Below are positions 32,209 to 40,975 of a DNA stretch of 64,000 nt, in pieces; positions within the stretch are counted from its first letter, which is position 1; every line of letters starts with the position of its first letter. The position numbers were made by a program, and so were the translations under genes. Source of the stretch: Bin87 sp965219925 (GTDB lineage Bacteria; Chloroflexota; Dehalococcoidia; Lucifugimonadales; UBA3495); assembly GCA_965219925.1 (NCBI GenBank), contig OZ244795.1:1488001-1552000 (forward strand). Direction: 5' to 3'. The notes under the pieces are model-generated. The model made no database searches, was not told the origin of the DNA, and worked only from the letters and a program-made list of their open reading frames with translations.

Positions 32209-33381
32209 CTATTGTCCGGTTTGCGTTGGGCCACCATCGAACAGTAGCGGCATCCGGTATTGATAATCGGGAGTCGCCGGGTTCCCAACAGTGTGCGGGG
32301 TATCAGCGGGCAGGTGAAGTTCCCGGTTTGATTCTCCGTGGTCGCTGAACCCGGAAATTCCCACTCCGAGCAGACGGAATGTCCGTTCGGGCGCCAGTTC
32401 CCGGTCCAGCAGAGTTCGGGCCGTAGACTCTATTGTGGCGGCGTCGCTGGTGGGGTTGGGTAACGTGGTCTGGCGCGTAAACGTCGTAAAATCGGAGAGC
32501 CGTATTTTCACGATTACCGTCCTGCCGAGTAATCCTTTGTCAGTCAACGCGCTGGCAACATTCTCAGACAATCGTCGGATAACCGCGAACAGGTCCTGAG
32601 AATCGTTGAGATCCTCGGGAAAAGTGGTCTCGCTGCTGATGGATTTTCTTTCGCGCACAGGTTGGACGTGGTCGTGGTCGATACCGCGGGAGTGGTCGCA
32701 GATGCTGGGACCGCGCTTACCGAATCGGCGGGCGAACCAACTGTCGGGCATCTGCGCCAGGTCGCCGATGGTTCTCACGCCGTCAGCGTGAATGAGCGCA
32801 GCGGATTTTGGGCCGATCCCGGAAAGTTTGCCCACGGGCAACGGAGCCAGGAATTCGGCTTCTTGCTCGGCAGGGATAACGACAAGGCCATCCGGTTTCT
32901 GCAGTTCGGACGCGATTTTGGAGACGCTTTTGCCACTGCTCAAACCCACGGAGACTGTTAGGCCGGTTTCCGAGGATACTCGCTTTTTTATATCTATAGC
33001 GATAGCGAGAGGGGAACCGCCGGCAGCGGCGACTGCGGTTATGTCGAGAAATGCTTCGTCGAGTGACAGAGGCTCAACAATAGGAGTGACTGACCGAAAA
33101 ATCTGCATAACCTGATCCGACATTTCCCGGTAACGGTCGAAACGAGGTCGAACGACTATACCGTCGGGGCATTGCCGGATAGCAGTTGCCATGGGCATCG
33201 CTGAGTGCACGCCAAATTTGCGGGCCTCGTATGATGCTGTGGCCACCACGCCGCGGCCGTCGGGTCTGCCTCCCACGAGCACGGGCTTGCCGCGGAGCTC
33301 AGGGCGGTCCAGCTGTTCCACGGCCGCGTAGAATGCGTCCAGGTCGGCGTGAATAATGTAGCGTGCCGGTTGCTGCGCCAT
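32209..33381 (-). CDS. dinB: DNA polymerase IV
   Basis: A 390-residue Y-family translesion polymerase. The catalytic acidic residues lie in HADLDAFYAAVEQ near residue 11 and SLDEAFLD near 106. Other features are SYEARKFGVHSAMP, SVGLSSGKSVSKIASELQKP, a helix-hairpin-helix with LSGIGPKSAALIHADGV, and the little-finger domain after residue 240. ATG 33381 gives the family start. The C-terminal beta-clamp motif is not obvious. It is convergent with cofE. Confidence 0.95.
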   Translation of the reverse strand: MAQQPARYIIHADLDAFYAAVEQLDRPELRGKPVLVGGRPDGRGVVATASYEARKFGVHSAMPMATAIRQCPDGIVVRPRFDRYREMSDQVMQIFRSVTPIVEPLSLDEAFLDITAVAAAGGSPLAIAIDIKKRVSSETGLTVSVGLSSGKSVSKIASELQKPDGLVVIPAEQEAEFLAPLPVGKLSGIGPKSAALIHADGVRTIGDLAQMPDSWFARRFGKRGPSICDHSRGIDHDHVQPVRERKSISSETTFPEDLNDSQDLFAVIRRLSENVASALTDKGLLGRTVIVKIRLSDFTTFTRQTTLPNPTSDAATIESTARTLLDRELAPERTFRLLGVGISGFSDHGESNRELHLPADTPHTVGNPATPDYQYRMPLLFDGGPTQTGQ

Positions 33382-33471
33382 CGTGAATCCAGCCAATTGA
33401 CAACGGACGGGTATCAACTGTGAATTGTACCCGGTGCAAACCCATGATTGAAGTCGAGGAACGTCATGTAA

Positions 33472-33616
33472 CAGGGTCTTTCGGTTGTCATTGCGAGGAG
33501 CGCAGCGACGTGGCAATCTCGTTGAGGTTGAGCACGTGCCGGGGAACCATCATTGCTACGGCGACGAGATTGCCACGCTGCGCTCGCAATGACATAAGGA
33601 AAACCGAAAGGCCCTG
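33472..33616. mobile_element. MITE, family A (145 bp), stacked on a family B copy
   Basis: The ends are CAGGGTCTTTCGGTTGTCAT and CCGAAAGGCCCTG, with the type II core. Exact 10-bp target duplications CGTCATGTAA lie at 33462-33471 and 33617-33626. The right duplication overlaps the left duplication of the family B element that follows, which shows that this copy inserted into the flank of that element. Confidence 0.9.
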
Positions 33617-33629
33617 CGTCATGTAACCG

Positions 33630-33818
33630 CTCACGCGTACCCACTTTGTCACACCAAACCGGCCTACTGTTATTGCGAAGGGCGCCCAACCGCACGTGTC
33701 ATTGCGAGGAGCGCAGCGACGTGGCAATCTCGTCGCGGTAGCAATGGTGGTTTGCCAACGTGTGTTCAACCTCAACGAGATTGCCACGCTGCGCTCGCAA
33801 TGACAGATTCAACGTGAG
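33630..33818. mobile_element. MITE, family B (189 bp)
   Basis: The left end is CTCACGCGTACCCACTTTGT; the right end is shortened to AACGTGAG. The interior has the usual CAAACCGG-type linker, a degenerate GTTATTGCGAAG unit and a full type II core (33697-33806). Exact 10-bp target duplications CATGTAACCG are at 33620-33629 and 33819-33828. Confidence 0.88.
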
Positions 33819-33938
33819 CATGTAACCGTCGTTGCTGTGAACTGTGGCAAGGATTACAATGGATTCCCGTTGCGCGTTGCCCCCGGCTGCGAATGCAGAC
33901 CGGGGCGAATTTTTTGCGTATTGGTGTGGTGAATCGAT

Positions 33939-35261
33939 TTGGCACTGACTGGTGAACGGGTGGCGCCTGCCCAGCGACAGCCGCGGATCTACTACGGTTG
34001 GTGGATGGTTGCGATCACCTCGGTGATGAGCTTTTTCGCCAGCGGCATATTCTTCCGGGGGTTCGGAGTTCTGGTCTTGCCGATCCGAGATCAGTTGATG
34101 ATTACGCAGGCACAAACGAACCTGGTGTTTTCAGTCGCTAGAGCGGAAGGAGGCCTGGAGGGTCCGCTCGCGGGATGGTTGATCGACAAGTTCGGTAACC
34201 GCAAAGTATTGGTGCCGTCGCTGATGATTACGGTCGCGGGCTACTTCTTGATGGCGTTCTGGATGCCAAGCCTGTGGAGTTTTGCGGTGGTTTACCTGGG
34301 ATTAGTGTCGCTGGGTAACAGCATGGCGTTCCAGCACGCCTGTTTTGCCGCCTTGAATCAGTGGTTCATCAGGCGCAGGTCCCTCTCGATTTCTATCCTT
34401 GCCGCCGTTTCGTCGTTGGGTGGTTTGGCCCTTATCCCTACGATGAATCTGTTGATCGACCAAAAGGGTTTGCAATGGGGATTGGTTGCCTCGGGACTGT
34501 TTTATCTGGTGATATTGCTGCCGATCTGTTACTGGTTTCGTAACCGACCGGAGGATATGGGACTGTTGCCGGACGGCGCGACGCGTCCTCCCGCAGTCAC
34601 CGGGACCCGAGGGGCTACTCGGCAGGAGTACCGGGATTACACGGTTCGGGAGGCGTTACGGACCCAGGCTTACTGGTTCCTGTTGTTGGGCGCTGGATTG
34701 AGGCAGACTGCCACGTTAGGCATATTGGTGAGCCTCTTTCCCATTCTGATTGAGGACAAGGGAATGAGTCCACAGATGGCCGCCAACCTGGTCGGCGCCA
34801 TGTCCGCGATCAACTTCGTGTCCCGGTTGGTCATGGGATATTTGGGAGATCGAGTCTCTAAGAAGGCAATTTTAGGTCTCAGTCTGAGCGTGGAAGGGCT
34901 CGGTTACCTGTTCCTGTGGTTGGGTGATTGGCAGACGGCGGTAGGGATTACGCTGGTTTTGGGGTTTGTCATTTGCGAGGGGATGATGGACGGGGCTGGC
35001 GTGATTGTGTGGGCGGCGTTGGGCGAATATTTCGGTCGCAGCAGATTCGCGACGCTGCGAGGATACATAACTTTCGGATACGCGTGGGCCCTGGTGGCGT
35101 CGCCGGTGTACGCCGGGTGGATTTACGACAGGTTCGGGAACTATGACCGGGCAATCGTGCCTGGAGCCATCTGCGCCATGATTGCCGGGGTGTTTTTTAT
35201 GCTGATAAAGAAACCACCGGTATTGACTGCTGAATCGCCCGATCCATCCGATAGCGATTAG
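33939..35261 (+). CDS. MFS transporter, 440 aa
   Basis: An MFS permease with 12 predicted TM helices, paralogous to that at 20337-21686: RIYYGWWMVAITSVM in TM1, FSVARAEGGLEGPLAGWLID including the A-motif region, the FNQWFIRRR-like NQWFIRRRSLSI loop and FRNRPEDMGLLPDG before the central loop. Both paralogs end in a DSD tail (PDPSDSD versus AAGDSD). The start is uncertain: TTG 33939 or GTG 33960; no good Shine-Dalgarno is seen. It is followed by an aminotransferase gene on the same strand. Confidence 0.87.
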   Translation: MALTGERVAPAQRQPRIYYGWWMVAITSVMSFFASGIFFRGFGVLVLPIRDQLMITQAQTNLVFSVARAEGGLEGPLAGWLIDKFGNRKVLVPSLMITVAGYFLMAFWMPSLWSFAVVYLGLVSLGNSMAFQHACFAALNQWFIRRRSLSISILAAVSSLGGLALIPTMNLLIDQKGLQWGLVASGLFYLVILLPICYWFRNRPEDMGLLPDGATRPPAVTGTRGATRQEYRDYTVREALRTQAYWFLLLGAGLRQTATLGILVSLFPILIEDKGMSPQMAANLVGAMSAINFVSRLVMGYLGDRVSKKAILGLSLSVEGLGYLFLWLGDWQTAVGITLVLGFVICEGMMDGAGVIVWAALGEYFGRSRFATLRGYITFGYAWALVASPVYAGWIYDRFGNYDRAIVPGAICAMIAGVFFMLIKKPPVLTAESPDPSDSD

Positions 35262-35334
35262 ATTTTCCATCGAGTCGCTGTGCTACAATTAGCCCGCCGT
35301 TGAATCGTGAGACTGAAACAGTCGGAGTGTAAAT

Positions 35335-36669
35335 ATGCCCACGATCCTGGAACAGTACATCAGTCAACACCCCGGCTCCGCGGAACGATACCGGGAAGCT
35401 GTCGGGATATTCCCCGGCGGTGTTACCCACGACAACCGGTACGCTGAACCATTCCCGCTATATATAACTCACGGAGAGGGTCCCAGAAAATGGGACGTGG
35501 ACGGGAATGAGTATATTGATTATGTATCGGGACACGGCGCACTGATTTTAGGTCATTCGCATCCAGCGGTTGCCGACGCGGTAGTGGAGCAGATGCGCCG
35601 CGGCACTCACCTGGGCGCGTGTACCGACGAAGAGCTGCGTTGGGCCAGGGCGATCATGGCGTTAATGCCGGCAATCAAGCGGGTGCGTTTTCACAGCAGC
35701 GGCACCGAAGCCACACTGATGGCGATGCGACTGGCGCGCGCGTACACGGGCCGAAACAAAGTCATCAAGCTGCAAGACCATTTCCACGGCTGGCACGACT
35801 ATGCGATGGCGGGCTCTGATCGCCCGGCTCCCGGAATTCCGGTGGAATCCTGGGGCAGCATGGTTGTCGTGCCGGCCGGCGACCTGGATGCCGTGCAGCA
35901 GGCGATGGAACGCGATACGGACATTGCCGCGATAATCCTTGAACCCACCGGCGCTCATTACGGGCAACTGCCTTTCGATGTGGCGGCCTATCTGTCGGGA
36001 CTGAGGGAGCTTTGTGATCGGCATGGTGTGGTTCTTATATTCGACGAGGTAGTTACCGGCTTCCGAGCGTCGCCGGGCGGAGCACAAGTGCGGTTTGGAA
36101 TATCGCCGGACTTGACGACCATGGCCAAGATCGTTGCCGGCGCGTTGCCGGGTGGAGCCGTGGGAGGAAAGTCGGAAATCGTCGATATGATCGCGCAACG
36201 GGGCGATCCGGAGTGGGACAACACCCAAAGGGTCTATCATCCGGGCACGTTCAATGGTAATCCTCTATCGGCAGTAGCCGGGGCAACCTGCCTGGAATTG
36301 ATCGCAGCCGAACCAATCAATCAACGTGCTGACGCAATGGCTGCCAGGCTCAAAACCGGTCTCAACGACGTTTTCTCGCGCATGGAGGTGAGCGGCCATG
36401 CGTACGGCATCGCGTCCATGATCCACTATACGTTGGCGGAAGGTGATTTTGATCGGGAGTTTGGGCCGGAAGTAAACCGACGTATCAAGTCAGCCGCGGC
36501 CACGCCGGCAGTGACCGCGATAAAGCGAGGGTTGCAAAACCGCGGGATCGATATTATGGGTCGCGATGCATTGCTGGTTTCGGCCACCCACGTCGAGGCG
36601 GATATTGACCAGACTCTGGCCGCTTTCGAGGCCACATTCGCTCAGGTCCGGGAAGAGGGATTGGTTTAG
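35335..36669 (+). CDS. Class III aminotransferase, glutamate-1-semialdehyde mutase-like
   Basis: The 444-residue PLP enzyme resembles HemL. Seen: FPGGVTHDNRY near residue 27, HSSGTEATLMAMRLARAYTG near 120, HFHGWHDYAMAG, the PLP aspartate D237 in FDEVVTGFR and Schiff-base lysine K265 in TTMAKIVAGALPGGAVGG, then HPGTFNGNPLS. True HemL proteins share these motifs but start differently and usually sit in haem gene clusters; here the context is a transporter and dienelactone hydrolases, so a related aminomutase or omega-transaminase role is equally possible. Confidence 0.87.
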   Translation: MPTILEQYISQHPGSAERYREAVGIFPGGVTHDNRYAEPFPLYITHGEGPRKWDVDGNEYIDYVSGHGALILGHSHPAVADAVVEQMRRGTHLGACTDEELRWARAIMALMPAIKRVRFHSSGTEATLMAMRLARAYTGRNKVIKLQDHFHGWHDYAMAGSDRPAPGIPVESWGSMVVVPAGDLDAVQQAMERDTDIAAIILEPTGAHYGQLPFDVAAYLSGLRELCDRHGVVLIFDEVVTGFRASPGGAQVRFGISPDLTTMAKIVAGALPGGAVGGKSEIVDMIAQRGDPEWDNTQRVYHPGTFNGNPLSAVAGATCLELIAAEPINQRADAMAARLKTGLNDVFSRMEVSGHAYGIASMIHYTLAEGDFDREFGPEVNRRIKSAAATPAVTAIKRGLQNRGIDIMGRDALLVSATHVEADIDQTLAAFEATFAQVREEGLV

Positions 36670-36709
36670 CGGGCGACGTCGGGCCGAATCCTTTCATTTA
36701 GAGACCACT

Positions 36710-36901
36710 ATGACCGCCATTAAAATCCTTACGCTGATTGGCGCGAGCGTTGTGGCCATTGCGTTGTTCGGCCTGACTTTTTCCGCAAGCTTGCCGGATG
36801 ATGGAATTCTTCGAGCAATTTCGGTGGGCCTGTTAGCCGGTATAGTCGGCTTTCTTGGTACGGCTTTTATTGTCCGAGTCCTCTCGGACCTGGAAAAATG
36901 A
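36710..36901 (+). CDS. Small membrane protein, 63 aa
   Basis: No family is recognised. The product has two hydrophobic helices, about residues 5-27 (ILTLIGASVVAIALFGLTFS) and 37-58 (ISVGLLAGIVGFLGTAFIV), joined by a short polar loop. The frame is open further upstream into the aminotransferase end, but ATG 36710 gives a full membrane protein. Its stop codon overlaps the ATG of the next small gene (ATGA), so the two are likely coupled. Confidence 0.6.
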   Translation: MTAIKILTLIGASVVAIALFGLTFSASLPDDGILRAISVGLLAGIVGFLGTAFIVRVLSDLEK

Positions 36902-37115
36902 GAAATCTGCAAGCAGCCTGGGCGACCCTATTTGGCCTCGGTGTTATATTAGTCGCCATAGACACGGTTTCCGACTCTCTGCTATCTATAAAGGTGTGCC
37001 CGCCCTGGGTGTCATAGGAGCCGCTTTGATACTGCTGGTCTTGACTTCAATGCTGAACTGGATGTTCAAGAGAGCTTGGAACGAACGCACCCGCTCAAAT
37101 GCCAACAACCCCTAA
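36898..37115 (+). pseudogene. Small membrane protein gene with apparent frameshift
   Basis: From ATG 36898 the frame gives a hydrophobic helix (TLFGLGVILVAIDTVSDSLL) and then stops at 37017. The -1 frame continues without a break from about 36990 with a second helix (LGVIGAALILLVLTSMLNWM) and a basic tail to 37115. Joined at the overlap the two would make a two-helix protein of about 70 residues, similar in plan to its upstream neighbour. A sequencing error, a real mutation or recoding could explain this; they cannot be told apart here. Confidence 0.5.
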
Positions 37116-37162
37116 TGAAGTTCAATCCAATACCCAGACACAGGACGAGATGAAAGGTCAAT

Positions 37163-37894
37163 ATGGCAAGTTTTTGGGAAACTATCAGCGTTAATGGTCA
37201 GGAAATGGAAATGTATGCCAGCGTGCCCAGTAGCAGCGCCGGGTTCAGCGCACCATTTCCGGCCGTGCTGGTAGCACAACACGCCACCGGCGTTGACGCA
37301 TTCATACAGGACATTTGCGACCGATTGGCTGCTGAGGGTTATGCTGCCGTGGCGCCGAACCTTTATCACCGGGTCACGGATCCGGAATTGCTCAACGAAC
37401 AGCCCCGTCCCCGACCGGCCGCATTGCTCAGTGATCCGGATATCATCGCTGACGTGAACGCCGCCGTGGAGTGGCTGCGGAACCACGATGCAGTGCAAAG
37501 CGACCGGATCGGCGTGACCGGGTTCTGCATGGGCGGTCGGGTCGCCTGGCTGGCTGCCGCCGCCAATCCGCATTTTGCCGCGGTGGTTCCCTATTATGGC
37601 GGCAATTTGATGACCACCTGGGGAACCGGCGAAACACCCCCGTTTGAGTTGGCGAATAACATAAACTGCCCGATTCTGTTCCACTTCGGAGAGATCGATG
37701 TCAACCCGTCGCCCGATGACATGCGGGCATTGGATGCGGAATTGGACCGTTTGGGCAAGTGGCATCAGTTTTATTCCTACCCAGGGGCAGACCATGCCTT
37801 CATGAACCCTGCCGGCGGACGTTACCAACAGGCCGCCGCGGAAGCTTCGTGGCCGCGAACCGTTGAATTTTTTGACCGGCACCTGAAGGGCTAA
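37163..37894 (+). CDS. Dienelactone hydrolase family protein (copy 1)
   Basis: The 243-residue alpha/beta hydrolase has the DLH triad: C122 in GVTGFCMGGRVAW, D179 in FHFGEIDVNPS and H211 in GADHAFMN. Family members hydrolyse cyclic lactones or other esters in aromatic breakdown or detoxification. There is no signal peptide. The next gene is a close paralog, so this is a tandem duplication. Confidence 0.92.
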   Translation: MASFWETISVNGQEMEMYASVPSSSAGFSAPFPAVLVAQHATGVDAFIQDICDRLAAEGYAAVAPNLYHRVTDPELLNEQPRPRPAALLSDPDIIADVNAAVEWLRNHDAVQSDRIGVTGFCMGGRVAWLAAAANPHFAAVVPYYGGNLMTTWGTGETPPFELANNINCPILFHFGEIDVNPSPDDMRALDAELDRLGKWHQFYSYPGADHAFMNPAGGRYQQAAAEASWPRTVEFFDRHLKG

Positions 37895-37950
37895 CCCGTC
37901 CCGACGACGAAAGCAGTTATGGTTGATTAAGTATCGCTGGAGGTATTGTT

Positions 37951-38679
37951 ATGGCCAGTTTTTGGGAGAATGTTGCCGTTGATGGCAGTGAGATGGACAT
38001 GTATGCCAGCGTGCCGAGTAGCAGCGCCGGTTTCACCGCTCCGTTTCCCGCGGTGGTGGTGGCGCAGCATGGCGGCGGAGTGGACGAGTTTATCCGAACG
38101 ATCTGCGACCGATTGGCTGCGGAAGGATTTGCGGCGGTAGCTCCCAACTTGTACCATCGAATTTCCGATGACGTGTTGAATGGCGACCCGCGACCGCGTC
38201 CGTGGGACGTGCTCAGTGACCCGCAAATCGTGGCCGATATTGGCGCCACGGTGGATTGGCTCCGAAACCACGAAGCAATACGCGGCGACCGCATCGGTGT
38301 AACCGGCTTCTGCATGGGTGGTCGGGTCGCTTGGTTGGCAGCAGCATCGAACCCGCATTTCGCAGCGGTAGCGCCCTACTACGGCGGCAACCTGCTGGTT
38401 ACGTGGGGAGACGGCGCCACGCCTCCGTTTGAATTGGCTGGCAATATCAACTGCCCGATGCTGTTCCACTTTGGTGAAGTTGACGAGAATCCATCTCAAG
38501 ACGACATGCGTAATTTCGACGAAGAGCTGAACCGCCTGGGCAAGGAGCATCAGTTTTACGTTTACCGTGAAGCGGATCACGCATTTATGGATTTTACGGG
38601 TCCCCGCTATCAGAAAGAAGCTGCTGACCGGTCGTGGCCGCGGACGCTGGAGTTTTTCGGCCAGCACCTGAAGGCCTGA
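37951..38679 (+). CDS. Dienelactone hydrolase family protein (copy 2)
   Basis: The 242-residue product is roughly 70 % identical by eye to the preceding protein, starting MASFWENVAVDGSEMDMYAS against MASFWETISVNGQEMEMYAS. The triad is conserved: C121 in GFCMGG, D178 in GEVDENPS and H210 in EADHAFMD. It is 56 bp after copy 1. Differences cluster around residues 71-95 and may affect the substrate pocket. Confidence 0.92.
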   Translation: MASFWENVAVDGSEMDMYASVPSSSAGFTAPFPAVVVAQHGGGVDEFIRTICDRLAAEGFAAVAPNLYHRISDDVLNGDPRPRPWDVLSDPQIVADIGATVDWLRNHEAIRGDRIGVTGFCMGGRVAWLAAASNPHFAAVAPYYGGNLLVTWGDGATPPFELAGNINCPMLFHFGEVDENPSQDDMRNFDEELNRLGKEHQFYVYREADHAFMDFTGPRYQKEAADRSWPRTLEFFGQHLKA

Positions 38680-38739
38680 CCACCACGCCGCTTGGCGAGA
38701 TTGTGACCTGATCATTACAACCATTACAGGAGAAACCCC

Positions 38740-39264
38740 ATGCCGAGAGTAGCGCTTGATTTAGAGCAGAAATCCGACCTGGCGGTCATCAAGTCGGACG
38801 GCTGGCGCGTAGCGCAGGGCTTGGAGCCCGGCGAACCCAACCAGGGACTGGTGGCAGAGAAGCTGGCCAGCGAGGCCAGATTGCCAGACTACGACGATTC
38901 CTCGTGGGAGAGCGGGGCCGATCTTCAGAAACGTTATTCGGTAGGATTTACGTTCGCGTGGTATCGGTTGCGTTTCATCATGCCTGACACGGTAAAGGGA
39001 CAGGATGTGTCGACATGCCGGGTATTCTTTGAGACCAACGTGGATAACTACGGCGAGGTTTTCATTGACGGAAAGATCGACCGCAACATCGGGGTGGTGA
39101 CAGGCAATAACACGCCGAAACGGGTGCTGCTTGAAGAGCCGGGCCAACCGGGTCAGGAACACGTTATTGCGGTGCTGGTGGCCAATGCTCCGTTGGGCGA
39201 GCCGGTGGGTTCGATATTCATGCGCCACGCGACACTGGCGTTTGAGTCACAACCCCCGCGCTAG
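38740..39264 (+). CDS. Hypothetical beta-sandwich protein, 174 aa
   Basis: No named family can be given with confidence. The protein has a pattern seen in galactose-binding or glycoside hydrolase family 2 N-terminal domains: LPDYDDSSWESGADL near residue 48, FAWYRLRFIMPD near 70, then FFETNVDNYGEVFIDGK and VIAVLVANAPLGEPVG. It has no signal peptide. It lies between tandem hydrolases and the selenoprotein candidate, on the same strand, 38 bp before the latter, so the three may be co-transcribed. Confidence 0.65.
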   Translation: MPRVALDLEQKSDLAVIKSDGWRVAQGLEPGEPNQGLVAEKLASEARLPDYDDSSWESGADLQKRYSVGFTFAWYRLRFIMPDTVKGQDVSTCRVFFETNVDNYGEVFIDGKIDRNIGVVTGNNTPKRVLLEEPGQPGQEHVIAVLVANAPLGEPVGSIFMRHATLAFESQPPR

Positions 39265-39302
39265 CCCCGTCAATACTGCTCTATCGCTATGGAGGCTTGG
39301 TT

Positions 39303-40808
39303 ATGGCCACCCAATCTTTTACAGGCACGGTAAACGCGCCGGAATTTCCTGACGACGTCGAATGGGTCAACACGGACCGCGCTCTCAGCATGGCTGACCT
39401 GCGAGGTAAGCTGGTGGTGCTCGACTTCTGGACCTATTGTTGAGTCAACTGCATGCACATATTTCCGCAGTTGCGGAAACTCGAAGAGAAATACGCCGAA
39501 GAGTTGGTGGTTATCGGGGTCCATTCGGCCAAGTTTCCCAATGAAAGGGACGCCGACAATGTGCTGCGCGCCGCTCAGCGATATGAGCTGAAACACCCGG
39601 TGATAAACGACGCCGAATTCAAGGTTTGGCGTCAGTATGCCTGCCGGGCCTGGCCAACGTTGATGTTTGTGGATCCCACCGGGAAGGTTATCGGCAAACA
39701 CGAGGGAGAGCTTCCGTACGACGCCTTTGACTCCCTGCTGGGAAAGATGATTGCCGAGTTCGACGACCAAGGAATCATCGACCGGTCGAATCTGAATCTG
39801 AAACCGGACGTGGTGGAGGCCTCATCGCTGGCCTTTCCCGGCAAGGTTTTGGCCGATGGCCCTGGCAATCGTCTGTTCATCGCGGATACGAACCACAATC
39901 GCATCATTATTTCCGATTTAAGCGGAACCGTTCGGGCGGTGGTGGGTTCCGGCGCAGAGGATTTCATCGACGGTGGCTATGCGGCGGCCGCGTTCAATCA
40001 TCCGCAGGGGATGGAGCTGGTTGCTGAGGCGCTGTACGTGGCTGATACCGAGAACCACGCCATCCGGCGCGTTGACTTGATCGCTGAGACGGTGGAAACC
40101 GTCGCCGGCACCGGTGAACAGGGCAACGACCGGCGAGCCTCCGGCCCTGGCAGACAGGTGGCGTTGAGCAGTCCCTGGGATCTGGCTCACCACGAAGGCG
40201 TGTTGTATGTCGCGATGGCGGGCATCCATCAGATCTGGCGTTGGTCGTTAGCCAGCGGGATCGTTGAACCGCACGCCGGGACGGGCGCTGAAAGCATCGA
40301 TAACGGGCCTTTGGCCACGGCTACTTTGGCTCAGCCCAGCGGTATCACGGTAGGGAACGGACTGCTTTATTTCGCCGACTCAGAAACCAGCAGCATCCGC
40401 CGCGCCGGGATCGACCCGGCAACCGGTCGCGTAGCCACTCTGGTTGGGATCGATCTTTTTGCGTTCGGAGACCGCGACGGTGTGGAGCATCATGTCCGGC
40501 TGCAGCATCCCATCGGCATAGAATGGCATGAAGGCGAATTGTTCTTTGCCGACACCTACAACCACAAGATAAAGCGTTTGCTTCCACTCACGCGGTCGGT
40601 ACAGACGGTGTTGGGTTCAGGCGCCACCGGGCTACATGACGGGCCGGGAAAACTGGCGACGTTTAGTGAACCGAGTGGCCTGAGTTTTGCCGTCTTTGAC
40701 GACGGACGCCCTTCGCAACTGTACATAGCAGATACCAACAACCACGCGATCCGGATTGTGGATATTCCAAATGACCAGGTTAGTACTCTTGAATTGCGTG
40801 GATTGTGA
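39303..40808 (+). CDS. Thioredoxin-like NHL-repeat protein, probable selenoprotein
   Basis: The gene reads 501 residues if the in-frame TGA at 39441-39443 is selenocysteine. Residues 1-150 are a thioredoxin fold; the active site reads WTYCUVNCMH, with Sec at residue 47, where relatives such as NHLRC2 have WTYCCINC. The Sec therefore takes the nucleophilic position of a UxxC redox motif. Residues 165-500 form about six NHL blades (for example LFIADTNHNR, LYVADTENHAIRRVD, LFFADTYNHKIKRL). ATG 39303 has GGAGG seven bases upstream. A SECIS-like hairpin follows the TGA. Without recoding only a 46-residue stub would be made. Confidence 0.85.
39462..39479 (+). promoter_or_regulatory. Bacterial SECIS-like hairpin
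   Basis: TTTCCGC (39462-39468) and GCGGAAA (39473-39479) form a perfect seven-pair stem with loop AGTT. The loop starts 25 bases after the TGA and has G as its second base. This fits the published bacterial SECIS model (apical loop 16-37 bases after UGA, G among the first two loop bases). A competing stem CAACTGC (39446-39452) / GCAGTTG also exists. Confidence 0.75.
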
Positions 40809-40975
40809 AAACCGGGCCGAGCGCGTAACCGTTTTTATTGATCGTTAATCCCAGGCCCGCAACTCTCAGTTGTAAATTGCGACGGCACGGGCATTATCCG
40901 GAAACGTGATATTGTGGTTGTCGCGTTTTGGCGTTCGCATCGCTTGATTTAGATTTCGACTTACCAGGAGATGAT

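Noticed and set aside
35335..36669. Firm call as hemL
   Set aside because: PLP residues fit, but the context is not haem biosynthesis, and related aminomutases share the same motifs.
39453..40808. A separate NHL protein starting at ATG 39453
   Set aside because: It would begin inside the thioredoxin active site, after the redox residue, with no ribosome binding site. The upstream ATG 39303 with GGAGG and the perfect fit of the TGA to a Cys position favour one longer Sec-containing gene.
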